From: Bacteroidota bacterium
Lineage (GTDB): Bacteria; Bacteroidota; Ignavibacteria; UBA10030; SZUA-254
Direction of reading: 5' to 3'
DNA length: 64,000 nucleotides
NCBI GenBank assembly: GCA_020056225.1
Contig: JAGVIE010000002.1
Location: forward strand, 32,846-96,845
Shown: positions 52,244 through 61,740 of the stretch, piece after piece
Layout of the letters: each line of letters begins with the position of its first letter
Position numbering within the stretch: the first letter of the stretch is position 1
Made by a program: the position numbers and the translations under genes
Notes under the pieces: generated by a model
Databases searched by the model: none
The model's input: the letters and a program-made list of their open reading frames with translations, nothing else
What the model was told of the DNA's origin: nothing

Positions 52244-52273
52244 AATAGAGACGGATTTTCACCCGTCTCTATT
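52244..52273 (-). terminator. Hairpin downstream of gdhA copy (52299-53660)
   Basis: AATAGAGACGG-(attttcac)-CCGTCTCTATT inverted repeat. Confidence 0.65.
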
Positions 52274-52298
52274 ATTATAGATAATGAAGGTTTATTGA

Positions 52299-53660
52299 TT
52301 AAACAACGCCTTGATCCATCATAGCGTCAGCAACTTTTAGGAAGCCGCCGATATTAGCGCCGTTGACATAATTACCAGGCGTACCGAAGCGTTCTGCAAC
52401 CGTAACACAAGTCTTATGAATGCTCTTCATAATATTGTGTAAACGGGTGTCAACTTCTTCACGCGTCCAAGATAACCGCATGCTGTTCTGTGACATCTCA
52501 AGTCCTGAAGTAGCAACACCACCGGCGTTGGCAGCTTTACCCGGTCCGTATAGAACCTTAGCATTCAAGAATATATTGACTCCATCGATCGTGGTGGGCA
52601 TGTTTGCACCTTCACTAATGCAATACACACCATTTTTCACCAGATTCTGTGCATCTTTGCCGTTGATTTCATTTTGAGTGGCGCTCGGGAATGCGCAGTC
52701 TGCTTTATGATTCCACAATGGATTTGAATCTTCTTTTCCGGTAAGAGGAGTGTAGACCGCTGTCTTATATTTATCGACATACTCTTTTATTCTTCCGCGG
52801 CGAATATTCTTTAACTCCATTACAAACGCTAGCTTCTCGGGAGTAATTCCTGCTTCATCATAAATGTATCCGGTCGAATCTGATAGTGTAATCGCTTTAC
52901 CTCCAAGCTGACTAATTTTCTCAACCGTGTACTGAGCAACGTTACCGCTGCCTGATACTAAGCATTTTTTTCCTTCGAGTGTCTGTTTACGAGTACCTAA
53001 CATCTCTGCCGCAAAATAAACTGCACCGTATCCAGTAGCTTCCGGACGAATGAGCGAGCCGCCCCAATTTAATCCTTTGCCTGTTAGAACGCCAGTGAAT
53101 TCGTTTCTGAGTTTCTTGTATTGTCCGAACATGAAACCAATTTCTCTTCCGCCGACACCGATATCTCCTGCCGGTACGTCGGTATTCGGACCTATATGGC
53201 GCTGTAGTTCACTCATGAATGCCTGGCAGAAACGCATGACATCGATATCACTCTTCCCTTTGGGATCAAAATCAGAACCGCCTTTGCCTCCGCCCATTGG
53301 CAATGTGGTTAAGCTGTTTTTGAATACTTGCTCGAACGCCAGGAATTTTAGAATTCCGAGGTTAACCGAAGGATGGAAACGCAAGCCGCCCTTGTAAGGA
53401 CCGATGGCGCTATTCATCTCAATACGGAATCCGCGATTGACTTGAGTGTCGCCCTTACTGTCGACCCATGGAACTCGAAACATAAGTACGCGTTCGGGTT
53501 CAATGACACGCTCGAGAATTTTTGCTGTACGATATTCAGGGTGCCGCTCAAACACGAGGGCAAGCGATTCGGCAACTTCCTGAACTGCCTGGTGAAATTC
53601 GGGTTCTGCTGGATTTTTTGCTTTTACTCCTGCCAGCAGCTCTTTTACATAATCAGACAT
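52299..53660 (-). CDS. gdhA: NADP-type glutamate dehydrogenase, copy 1
   Basis: IGPYKGGLRFHPSVNLGILKFLAFEQVFKNSLTTLPMGGGKGGSDFDPKGKSD. Confidence 0.95.
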   Translation of the reverse strand: MSDYVKELLAGVKAKNPAEPEFHQAVQEVAESLALVFERHPEYRTAKILERVIEPERVLMFRVPWVDSKGDTQVNRGFRIEMNSAIGPYKGGLRFHPSVNLGILKFLAFEQVFKNSLTTLPMGGGKGGSDFDPKGKSDIDVMRFCQAFMSELQRHIGPNTDVPAGDIGVGGREIGFMFGQYKKLRNEFTGVLTGKGLNWGGSLIRPEATGYGAVYFAAEMLGTRKQTLEGKKCLVSGSGNVAQYTVEKISQLGGKAITLSDSTGYIYDEAGITPEKLAFVMELKNIRRGRIKEYVDKYKTAVYTPLTGKEDSNPLWNHKADCAFPSATQNEINGKDAQNLVKNGVYCISEGANMPTTIDGVNIFLNAKVLYGPGKAANAGGVATSGLEMSQNSMRLSWTREEVDTRLHNIMKSIHKTCVTVAERFGTPGNYVNGANIGGFLKVADAMMDQGVV

Positions 53661-53801
53661 ATAAATCTCCTAAATAATTTGGTTGTGGTGGTTAATTAAT
53701 TTATTAAATGCTGGATTAGAATTTAATTTAGAAATTTTCTTAAGTATTAAGGAAATTAAAAATGAATTTATCGATCAACTATATCTCAATAATCAACATT
53801 A

Positions 53802-56783
53802 TCATCTACCGGGTTTTAATATTATTCCTTTGTTCTTATGTCCGTTTATCTTCACCGTGATTGGAGCTTCAAAATGCAAATGCCGCGTAAATTGCAGTTC
53901 TTCTACGGCTTGTTGCTCTCTTAACCAATTCCAATCAATAAAACCCATCTGAATAAACGAATTTACTGTAAAATATCCAATTCTGAACGAAGTAATATTC
54001 TGGAAGAAATGCGATCCCTGAGAAGGTGTAACATTGATATCCTGGAAACACGCTTCAACAATTGTTGCCGCCCCGGCTATTTGATCCCACGTTACCGGGA
54101 TTCCAAGCCATGGGTCCAGACTTCCCCAACGTCCAACACCGAGTAATAAATATGGTTTTTCCTGTGCAACCAATTTTGCATTGAGCTGGCTGACCTCGAA
54201 TGCAGTATCAGCGCTTTTTGAGCGGTCGAATTTTTCTATATCGATGACAATAATATCGTGTATATTTTTCGCAGTTCCGTTACCCAACACCATCGAACTT
54301 TGGCAGATGATATCCTTCTGATCGACATCATCAACAACAAGTTCTTCCAACTCACGGCTTAGAACCATAGGGCGGATTTGCAGCATGGCGAATTCCTTCG
54401 GCTTCGCAGGCGGTATATCCATGTTTGCGGCAAATTCAATTTCTACTTGTGTTCCCATTCCCCATGTTCCCATCCTGAGCATTACTTCCAATATTTCAGG
54501 CAACGGATAGATTTTATGTTTGAGGATCGGCGCGAACGTTACTACTCTCTTCCCGCTTCGCGATATTCCATCATAGACAGTATCGTTCTCCGCAGAATAA
54601 GTAGACCCGACATAAAATAAGGTTTGATCTTCTTCAGCTTTGCTCATATCGGATTTTTCAACAAACTTTTCCGGCGTAATATGCCCGTCATCTGCGAGAC
54701 CGTACTCAAGGTTCAGCGCATAAAAGTCCTGCTGTGCATTTTTGAGAGTTTCGTTTGTAGTAAAAAATTGCATGAGATGGCGGGGATATTTCGAACAAAA
54801 ACGCACTGTGTTGCCGCCATCGACAACGGTCTTGCCTAATCCGAGAGCAACAAGAACAATTCCATCTGTTGACGCCTGTGGCGGGACAGGATAAAAATTA
54901 TACGATTTAGCAACGCCTGAAAAGTCAGGATAAAATCTTCCGTGATGTTCGGCTCCGACCATTCGCTGTATGATGACCGCCATTTTCTCTTCCTCGAGGC
55001 GGTAAGCAGTTGCCTTCATATAATCTTTGACCTTGTTTGAAAACGTTGATGCGAAGACCAATTTGATACTCTGTAGCAATTCACGAAGCCTTATCGAATC
55101 GTCGGGATTATTGTTCGGAATCATGAATGTCTGATAGACGCCGGCGAACGGCTGATACTGTGAGTCTTCCAGCAGGCTCGATGAACGCACCGCAAGCGGT
55201 TCATGAATGATATCCAAAAACTGGACAAGTTTTGCTATAACATCCTCGGGGAATTTCAATGCGCCAAGAAATTTTTTCTTAACTTCATCATCATTTATCT
55301 CATGAAGTGCGAAATTCTCAAGATCATTTTCCTGCATGAACCAATCGAAAACATCCGTGGCGATAACTACGGCAGATGGCACCGATATTTCAACATCCTT
55401 GAACTTATCTCTTAAATTATAGTTGCTGATGAGCGAGTTGATAAAACCAAGGCCGCGCGCTTTCCCTCCCAGCGAACCGCCGCCAATTCTGGCAAAACTA
55501 TTTTTCGGATCGAAAGTTTCAGGGTTAAACTCTGTTATGATTCCGCGCTGTTGAAGTTCACGGTATAATCTGAGTGAACTGAGTAATTCCTGCCGTAAAT
55601 CCTCAATTGAAACGAAATCGGTTACCTTTCTGGGACGAAGCCGATGCGCTAGCCAGAATTCAGTTCTCGCTTTCAGCCAAACAGAAAAATGATTTCGTTC
55701 GGCATGGTATAAAATGCTCTCTTCGGGTACGATCTGCAACTGCTCTTCAAGCGTTTTGAGATCATTTGCGCGTCCGACCTGTCTGCCATCCGGAACTCTA
55801 AATACAAAATCACCAAAGCCGAAGTTGCTCATCATGAACTTCCGCAATCTGCTGAGAAGGCGCGGAGATCCCTTCAGTAAAAAGAATGCGCCAATCTGTT
55901 TGGCTTTTTCTTCAATTTCCGCATTACTTGTTTGAAGAACTATGGGAATATCGGCGTGTTTGTTTTTGACATTCTTTGCAAATGTAAATCCCGCCTCTGG
56001 ATCCCGTTCACCATCGCGCATGAACGATACATCGGAAATAATTCCCAAAACAAAATCCTGGTATTTTTCAAAATAATACCATGCTTCTTCATAGGTTGTG
56101 CAAAGTAATATTTTGGGTCTTGCTCTCATACGTAAGAGCCGGTGAGATACGTTCACTCCTTCTAAGATTAAACGCTTGGATTGATTATGGATTTCAGTGT
56201 AGATTAGCGGAAGGTAAGATGAATAAAATTTTATGTTGTCTTCAACAAGAATGATGGATTGCACGCCGACACTCAGCGTATCATTTTCAACATTCAGCCT
56301 GTCTTCAAGATATTTTATTATGCCGATCAGCAAACGATAATCACCTTGCCAGATGAATATTTTTTCGAAAACCGATGTATCATAATTTTCGATCAGCTCC
56401 TTCATTTCGTTATTATCGTATGCGAGAACGACTATAGGTGTCTTCAAGCCGGCTTCACGAACTGCTTTCGCGAATTTCGTTACGTGCATATCCTCGATGT
56501 GAAGCGTGGTGATGATAAGATCGAAGTGTTCTTCCACTGCTGCAAGCTCTATTGCTTCAATTCCGCTGGTAACGTGAGTGATCTCTGGCGGGTGACTTAG
56601 ATTAAGCACCTGAAATTCCTGCCGGATAAGCTCATACAATCGACCGTCCTCCTCGAAAAGATAACTATCATACAGACTGGAAACGAGAAGGATATCCCGG
56701 ATTTTAAAACGCATCAATTTCTGGAAGGTCTTGATGCGGCTTCCGTAAACATCTTCTATCTTCAGGTGATCGATTTTAGTCAT
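53802..56783 (-). CDS. Receiver-receiver-PPDK/PEP-synthase ATP-grasp fusion protein, paralog 2
   Basis: Same architecture as 48545-51556: IILVEDN...GIISDVSFMRDG...FLLKGSP; RIGGGSLGGKARGLGF; LAVRSSSLLEDSQYQPFAGVYQTF. Confidence 0.8.
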   Translation of the reverse strand: MTKIDHLKIEDVYGSRIKTFQKLMRFKIRDILLVSSLYDSYLFEEDGRLYELIRQEFQVLNLSHPPEITHVTSGIEAIELAAVEEHFDLIITTLHIEDMHVTKFAKAVREAGLKTPIVVLAYDNNEMKELIENYDTSVFEKIFIWQGDYRLLIGIIKYLEDRLNVENDTLSVGVQSIILVEDNIKFYSSYLPLIYTEIHNQSKRLILEGVNVSHRLLRMRARPKILLCTTYEEAWYYFEKYQDFVLGIISDVSFMRDGERDPEAGFTFAKNVKNKHADIPIVLQTSNAEIEEKAKQIGAFFLLKGSPRLLSRLRKFMMSNFGFGDFVFRVPDGRQVGRANDLKTLEEQLQIVPEESILYHAERNHFSVWLKARTEFWLAHRLRPRKVTDFVSIEDLRQELLSSLRLYRELQQRGIITEFNPETFDPKNSFARIGGGSLGGKARGLGFINSLISNYNLRDKFKDVEISVPSAVVIATDVFDWFMQENDLENFALHEINDDEVKKKFLGALKFPEDVIAKLVQFLDIIHEPLAVRSSSLLEDSQYQPFAGVYQTFMIPNNNPDDSIRLRELLQSIKLVFASTFSNKVKDYMKATAYRLEEEKMAVIIQRMVGAEHHGRFYPDFSGVAKSYNFYPVPPQASTDGIVLVALGLGKTVVDGGNTVRFCSKYPRHLMQFFTTNETLKNAQQDFYALNLEYGLADDGHITPEKFVEKSDMSKAEEDQTLFYVGSTYSAENDTVYDGISRSGKRVVTFAPILKHKIYPLPEILEVMLRMGTWGMGTQVEIEFAANMDIPPAKPKEFAMLQIRPMVLSRELEELVVDDVDQKDIICQSSMVLGNGTAKNIHDIIVIDIEKFDRSKSADTAFEVSQLNAKLVAQEKPYLLLGVGRWGSLDPWLGIPVTWDQIAGAATIVEACFQDINVTPSQGSHFFQNITSFRIGYFTVNSFIQMGFIDWNWLREQQAVEELQFTRHLHFEAPITVKINGHKNKGIILKPGR

Positions 56784-56951
56784 TGATTGACAGGCAGTAT
56801 AGCAAAAACTTGAATTGTTATTAGATAATAATCAAACTTTTATTCATGTTGAATTGAATCGAAAAACAAAAGGCGCATCTCTGAACGATAAATATTCTAT
56901 ACGAAAGAAATACGCCTACTATTAAAAAACGATTTATCACAGTATTGAAAC

Positions 56952-58292
56952 TTATACTAACCCTTGATCCATCATGGCATCGGCAACTTTCAGGAATCCG
57001 GCAATATTGGCGCCGTTCACATAGTTGCCCGGAGTACAGTATTTCTCAGCTTTATCAAGACATGCTTCGTGTATCTTCGTCATGATCTGATGAAGACGAT
57101 TATCAACTTCTTCTTTGGGCCACGGCAACCGCATACTATTCTGGCTCATCTCCAGTCCTGATGTTGCTACACCGCCGGCATTGGATGCTTTCCCTGGAGC
57201 ATAGAGAATCTTTGCCTCGTGGAACACTTTGACACCCGGAATAGTCGTCGGCATGTTTGCACCTTCGCATACGCAGATACAGCCGTTCTTCACAAGTTCT
57301 TTCGCGTCGTTTTCATCTAACTCGTTTTGAGTTGCGCACGGCAAGGCGACATCTGCTTTCACTCCCCATGCTCTCTTGCCGAGGTAGAACGGGACTTTGA
57401 ATTTATCCGCGTAGAGTTTCACTTCATCTCGCGCGCTTGCCCGCATCTCCAACATAAAATCGATTTTCTCTCCTTTTATTCCGTCCTTATCATGGATGAA
57501 TCCATCAGGACCGGAAAGAGTAACAACTTTTCCGCCAAGCTCCGAAATTTTGAGAGCCGCGCCCCATGCAACATTACCAAAGCCGGAGACTACAACCGTC
57601 TTGCCGTCAAAGGATTGGTTACGGGTTTTCAACATCTCCTGAGCAAAATAAACAGCGCCGAATCCTGTCGCTTCCGGACGTATAAGCGATCCGCCCCAAT
57701 TCAATCCTTTACCGGTTAACACACCGGTGAATTCTTTTGTTAGTCGTTTAAACTGACCGTATAAAAAACCAATCTCGCGTCCGCCAACACCAATATCGCC
57801 GGCAGGTACATCGATATCCGCACCGATGTGTCGATACAACTCAGTCATGAAACTCTGACAGAAGCGCATAACCTCAAGATCGCTTTTTCCTTTTGGATCG
57901 AAATCGGAGCCGCCCTTACCGCCGCCCATAGGCAACGATGTAAGACTGTTTTTAAAAACTTGTTCGAAAGCAAGAAATTTTAATATGCTAAGTGTAACCG
58001 ACGGGTGAAAACGTAGGCCTCCTTTATATGGTCCTATCGCGCTATTCATCTGAATACGGAAACCTCTATTGATATGGAATTCACCACGATCATCCATCCA
58101 GGGAACTCTGAACATAACTACGCGTTCCGGTTCCACCATTCGTTCAATAATTTTTGCCGACCGATACTCAGGATGTTTTTGAAGAACAAGCTCAAGCGAC
58201 TCTAGTACTTCTTCTACCGCCTGATGGAATTCAACTTCACCTGCATTTTTTGCTTTCACTTGGGCAATCAAATTTTTTACATACTCTGACAT
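56952..58292 (-). CDS. gdhA: NADP-type glutamate dehydrogenase, copy 2
   Basis: IGPYKGGLRFHPSVTLSILKFLAFEQVFKNSLTSLPMGGGKGGSDFDPKGKSD. Confidence 0.95.
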   Translation of the reverse strand: MSEYVKNLIAQVKAKNAGEVEFHQAVEEVLESLELVLQKHPEYRSAKIIERMVEPERVVMFRVPWMDDRGEFHINRGFRIQMNSAIGPYKGGLRFHPSVTLSILKFLAFEQVFKNSLTSLPMGGGKGGSDFDPKGKSDLEVMRFCQSFMTELYRHIGADIDVPAGDIGVGGREIGFLYGQFKRLTKEFTGVLTGKGLNWGGSLIRPEATGFGAVYFAQEMLKTRNQSFDGKTVVVSGFGNVAWGAALKISELGGKVVTLSGPDGFIHDKDGIKGEKIDFMLEMRASARDEVKLYADKFKVPFYLGKRAWGVKADVALPCATQNELDENDAKELVKNGCICVCEGANMPTTIPGVKVFHEAKILYAPGKASNAGGVATSGLEMSQNSMRLPWPKEEVDNRLHQIMTKIHEACLDKAEKYCTPGNYVNGANIAGFLKVADAMMDQGLV

Positions 58293-58386
58293 GTTTTCCT
58301 CATATAATCTATTATAATTAAAATGTTTTCCACGGAAGTTCTGTCGTCAATTGCTGGTCAGAACCTCCAAAATCTCTATAGAAAAA

Positions 58387-58402
58387 GTCAATTTTTATGC
58401 CA
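58387..58402 (-). promoter_or_regulatory. Sigma54-like promoter upstream of distal gdhA (TGGCAT-AAAAA-TTGAC)
   Basis: Minus strand TCTGGCATAAAAATTGACTTTTT ~95 nt upstream of the gdhA start; matches the motif upstream of ald. Confidence 0.5.
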
Positions 58403-58567
58403 GATGAAAAACATTCCTTCTCATGGGAAAAGGGTGATTTTCTGTATCATATAAGTTAGATATCTCACTATTGATAAACCGGATGAAGCCGGATTTCACT
58501 AATGATAAACAAATTTCAGAGAAATTGTTATATTGTAAAAACAGATTTTTCTATTCTATCGTACAAG

Positions 58568-59182
58568 ATGAAACAGAAACTCACAACATACACTGAACCC
58601 GAACGAACGTTGCTGGAAAATGCACGCGAAGGCAACCACAAAGCATTTGCCGAGATCGTACGCCGTTATGAAAATCTTGTCTATAGTTTTGCATTCAAAG
58701 TTTGCCGGAATAAAGATAAAGCATCGGAGACTTTGCAGGATACATTCGTTAACGTTTACAGAAAACTTGATCAGTTTGACCACCGGTCCAAGTTCACTAC
58801 GTGGTTATACAGTATAGTCACTAATAATTGTCTGATGAAAAACCGCCGGACAAAATTAGCGGAAGCATCTGTATCCTTTACTGAAGTTCAATTACCTCAC
58901 GATGACTTTGAAGAACATTCGCATCATAATAAATCCATTCACGAATGGAAAAGCACTCCCCTTGACCGCGTAATGAATTCTGAATTAAAAGATTTGCTCG
59001 ACGGTTCGATCCAGAAACTACCGATGGATCATCGCGTCGTTTTTGTTCTTCGGGATATTGAGGGCAGATCAGCGGAAGAAACTGCAAAAATTTTAAAACT
59101 CACAGTTCCGGCTGTTAAATCCCGGCTACGCAGAGCGCGCGTGTTTCTTAGAGAACAACTCAATGAGTATATGACATCATGA
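58568..59182 (+). CDS. ECF-type RNA polymerase sigma factor
   Basis: Region 2 FAEIVRRYENLVYSFAFKVCRNKDKASETLQDTFVNVYRKLDQF; region 4 LPMDHRVVFVLRDIEGRSAEETAKILKLTVPAVKSRLRRAR. Confidence 0.92.
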   Translation: MKQKLTTYTEPERTLLENAREGNHKAFAEIVRRYENLVYSFAFKVCRNKDKASETLQDTFVNVYRKLDQFDHRSKFTTWLYSIVTNNCLMKNRRTKLAEASVSFTEVQLPHDDFEEHSHHNKSIHEWKSTPLDRVMNSELKDLLDGSIQKLPMDHRVVFVLRDIEGRSAEETAKILKLTVPAVKSRLRRARVFLREQLNEYMTS

Positions 59183-59415
59183 AAAAGAAAACCATTAGTT
59201 GTAAAAAAGTTTACACGCATATCTGCGATAACCTCGATAAAGATTTGAATTCCCCTGTGTGCCGTGAAATTAAACGTCATCTGGATAGCTGTCCGAATTG
59301 TGTAACATATTTAGACAGCTTGAAAAAAACTATCATCCTTTTCCGTGATTATCCAAACCCGAAAGCGCCAAAGAGTGTCCGTAGACGTATTTTTGCTAAA
59401 GTTCATTTCAAATAG
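59179..59415 (+). CDS. Small zinc-finger anti-sigma factor-like protein without TM segment
   Basis: CREIKRHLDSCPNCVTYLDSL (H-x3-C-x2-C), start overlaps sigma factor stop. Confidence 0.75.
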   Translation: MKKKTISCKKVYTHICDNLDKDLNSPVCREIKRHLDSCPNCVTYLDSLKKTIILFRDYPNPKAPKSVRRRIFAKVHFK

Positions 59416-59518
59416 GTGTTATTTTAAATGACAGCAACTGGGAATAGTTTGAATCATTCTAAAGTTTTGTGCATCATACCGATTGAAAACTGTTTAACAT
59501 AACAACAAGGATAATATT

Positions 59519-59740
59519 ATGACTAAAAATATGGGTTCGGCAGATAAGACTATCAGAATAATCCTTGCGTTACTATTCGGAATCCTGTACTTTACTGAAA
59601 CAGTAACCGGCACACCTGGATTTATTCTGCTCATCCTCGGCATCATTTTCCTGCTGACGAGCTTTGTCAGCTTTTGCCCGTTATACACACCGTTCAAGAG
59701 CTCGACGATCAAAGGAAGCAAATCAAAAGAAGCAAAATAA
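59519..59740 (+). CDS. DUF2892-like inner membrane protein
   Basis: MGSADKTIRIILALLFGILYFTETVTG...FVSFCPLYTPF. Confidence 0.75.
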   Translation: MTKNMGSADKTIRIILALLFGILYFTETVTGTPGFILLILGIIFLLTSFVSFCPLYTPFKSSTIKGSKSKEAK

Positions 59741-59762
59741 TTTTTAAAAGGAAATTAAGAAC

Positions 59763-60203
59763 ATGGCAACTAAAGAAGCAATCATCAAACAAGTACAGGG
59801 AATAACATTAGTGGCAAAATCGGAAACCAACCATTGGGTAGTTATGGATGGCAGCGATAAATTCGGCGGCAGTCTGGCTGGCTCAAGCCCGAAGGAACTT
59901 CTGATGTTCGCGCTCGGCGGCTGCACGGCAATGGATGTTATACCGATCCTCGCAAAACGAAAAGCGCCGGTTGAAAACCTGGAAATAAAAATTAGCGGTA
60001 ACGTTCGTGAAGAGCACCCGCAGATATTCACCGAACTTCATGTGGAATACATTTTCTACGGCAATGGAATCATTAAGGAAGATGTTGAGCGGGCGATTGA
60101 GCTATCCACAACAAAGTATTGCGCTGTATCGGCGATGCTGAGACCGGGTGTTAATATTACGCACTCGTATCGAATAGAACCTGTAGCTGATAAAGCAAAA
60201 TAG
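59763..60203 (+). CDS. OsmC family protein
   Basis: GSSPKELLMFALGGCTAMDVIPILAKRKAPVENLEIKISG; KYCAVSAML. Confidence 0.88.
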   Translation: MATKEAIIKQVQGITLVAKSETNHWVVMDGSDKFGGSLAGSSPKELLMFALGGCTAMDVIPILAKRKAPVENLEIKISGNVREEHPQIFTELHVEYIFYGNGIIKEDVERAIELSTTKYCAVSAMLRPGVNITHSYRIEPVADKAK

Positions 60204-60227
60204 AATTGAAATAAAATAGGGACTAGA

Positions 60228-61592
60228 TTGAATACTGCGACAATTCTAATTGTTGATGACGAACAATCACAGCGATCTGTTCTTTCCGGTTATTTGCGCA
60301 AAAAAAAATATTTGACATTCGAAGCATCATCTGCAGATGATGCAGTAAATCAAATCAAAAAGAAATCGATAGACATCGTTCTTACCGATCTCAAAATGCC
60401 AGGCAAATCCGGCTATGACCTCTTAAAAGAGATCAATTCATTTTCTCCGGAAACTACGGTTGTGATAATGACCGCCTTCGGTACCATAGAAGATGCAGTT
60501 CGTGCAATGCGTGATGGCGCATACGATTACCTCACAAAACCAATCGACCTGGAAGAATTAGATTTACTCATCAATCGCATTGTTGAGCGACATCGCCTGC
60601 TTTCAGAGAATCGCCTGTTGAAAGAACAACTGTCCGAGCGATTTTCTTTCTCAACAATTATTTCACAATCGCCGGAAATGGAAAGAGTTCTGAATACTAC
60701 CGGGCGCGTCGCTAACAGCAAAGCTTCGATACTCATCCGTGGTGAAAGCGGAACCGGTAAAGAACTCATCGCAAAGGCGATCCATTATAACAGCCCGCGT
60801 AAAGAAAAACCTTTTATTGCCGTTAACTGTGCCGCTCTGAACGAAAATCTTTTCGAGAGTGAACTTTTCGGTCATGAAAAAGGCGCATTCACCGGCGCAG
60901 ATAAGCAACGCCGAGGCCGATTCGAAATGGCTGATGGTGGAACACTCTTCCTCGATGAAATCGGAGATGTCCCTCTATCAATACAAGTTAAATTATTGCG
61001 TGTGTTACAAGAGCAACAATTTGAACGTGTCGGGGGTATAGAAACAATACAGGTGGACGTGCGGTTGCTTGCCGCGACAAATAAAAATCTGGAACAAATG
61101 ATCAAGGACGGTACTTTCAGAGAAGATTTATTCTATCGTCTAAACGTGGTCACCATAGATATTCCTCCGCTTAGAGAGCGAAGGACAGACATTCCCATAT
61201 TGATAGAATACAACTTGAAGCGGTTCGGTGAGAATCAGAATAAAAAAAATCTCTCGTTCTCAAAAGAAGCGTGGGATATTCTAGTCCGCTATGATTTTCC
61301 CGGAAATATCCGTGAGTTGGAAAACATTGTTCAGCGTGCAGTTATACTCACACGCAGCGACAGTATAACAACGAACGAACTTCCGCAGGTTGTGAAGGAA
61401 TTCAAGCATGAGAATGAAATAAAATCCTCGCCGGCATCAGAATTCTTACCCGATCTGGTTGAAAAATTAGAGAAAGAATTAATATTTGAATCGTTACGAA
61501 CCTCAAATGGGAATCAATCTAAAGCCGCCGACAAGCTGGGGATCTCCGAACGAAATCTAAGGTACCGCCTAAAAAAATGGGGTGTGAAGTAA
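60228..61592 (+). CDS. NtrC-family sigma54-dependent response regulator
   Basis: REC domain (VDDEQSQ...VLTDLKMPGKSG), GESGTGKELIAKAIH, GAFTGA, C-terminal Fis-type HTH. Confidence 0.95.
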   Translation: MNTATILIVDDEQSQRSVLSGYLRKKKYLTFEASSADDAVNQIKKKSIDIVLTDLKMPGKSGYDLLKEINSFSPETTVVIMTAFGTIEDAVRAMRDGAYDYLTKPIDLEELDLLINRIVERHRLLSENRLLKEQLSERFSFSTIISQSPEMERVLNTTGRVANSKASILIRGESGTGKELIAKAIHYNSPRKEKPFIAVNCAALNENLFESELFGHEKGAFTGADKQRRGRFEMADGGTLFLDEIGDVPLSIQVKLLRVLQEQQFERVGGIETIQVDVRLLAATNKNLEQMIKDGTFREDLFYRLNVVTIDIPPLRERRTDIPILIEYNLKRFGENQNKKNLSFSKEAWDILVRYDFPGNIRELENIVQRAVILTRSDSITTNELPQVVKEFKHENEIKSSPASEFLPDLVEKLEKELIFESLRTSNGNQSKAADKLGISERNLRYRLKKWGVK

Positions 61593-61740
61593 TATAATTT
61601 TGTGCGTTATTGGTATTTGAACGCTTGTTCTTACACGCTCTGAGTCGGAATGCTCAGAGCTTTAGTACCGAAAGAGAATTTTGGAGCGAGATTATTTTTG
61701 CTGAACTGTCCGTGTTGAGTGGCGGGTTAACTTGCGATAG

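Noticed and set aside
53661-53801. Sigma54-like site upstream of the middle gdhA (52299-53660)
   Set aside because: Checked on the minus strand; no TGGCAY-N5-TTGAC pattern found, and none seen directly upstream of either receiver-PPDK gene
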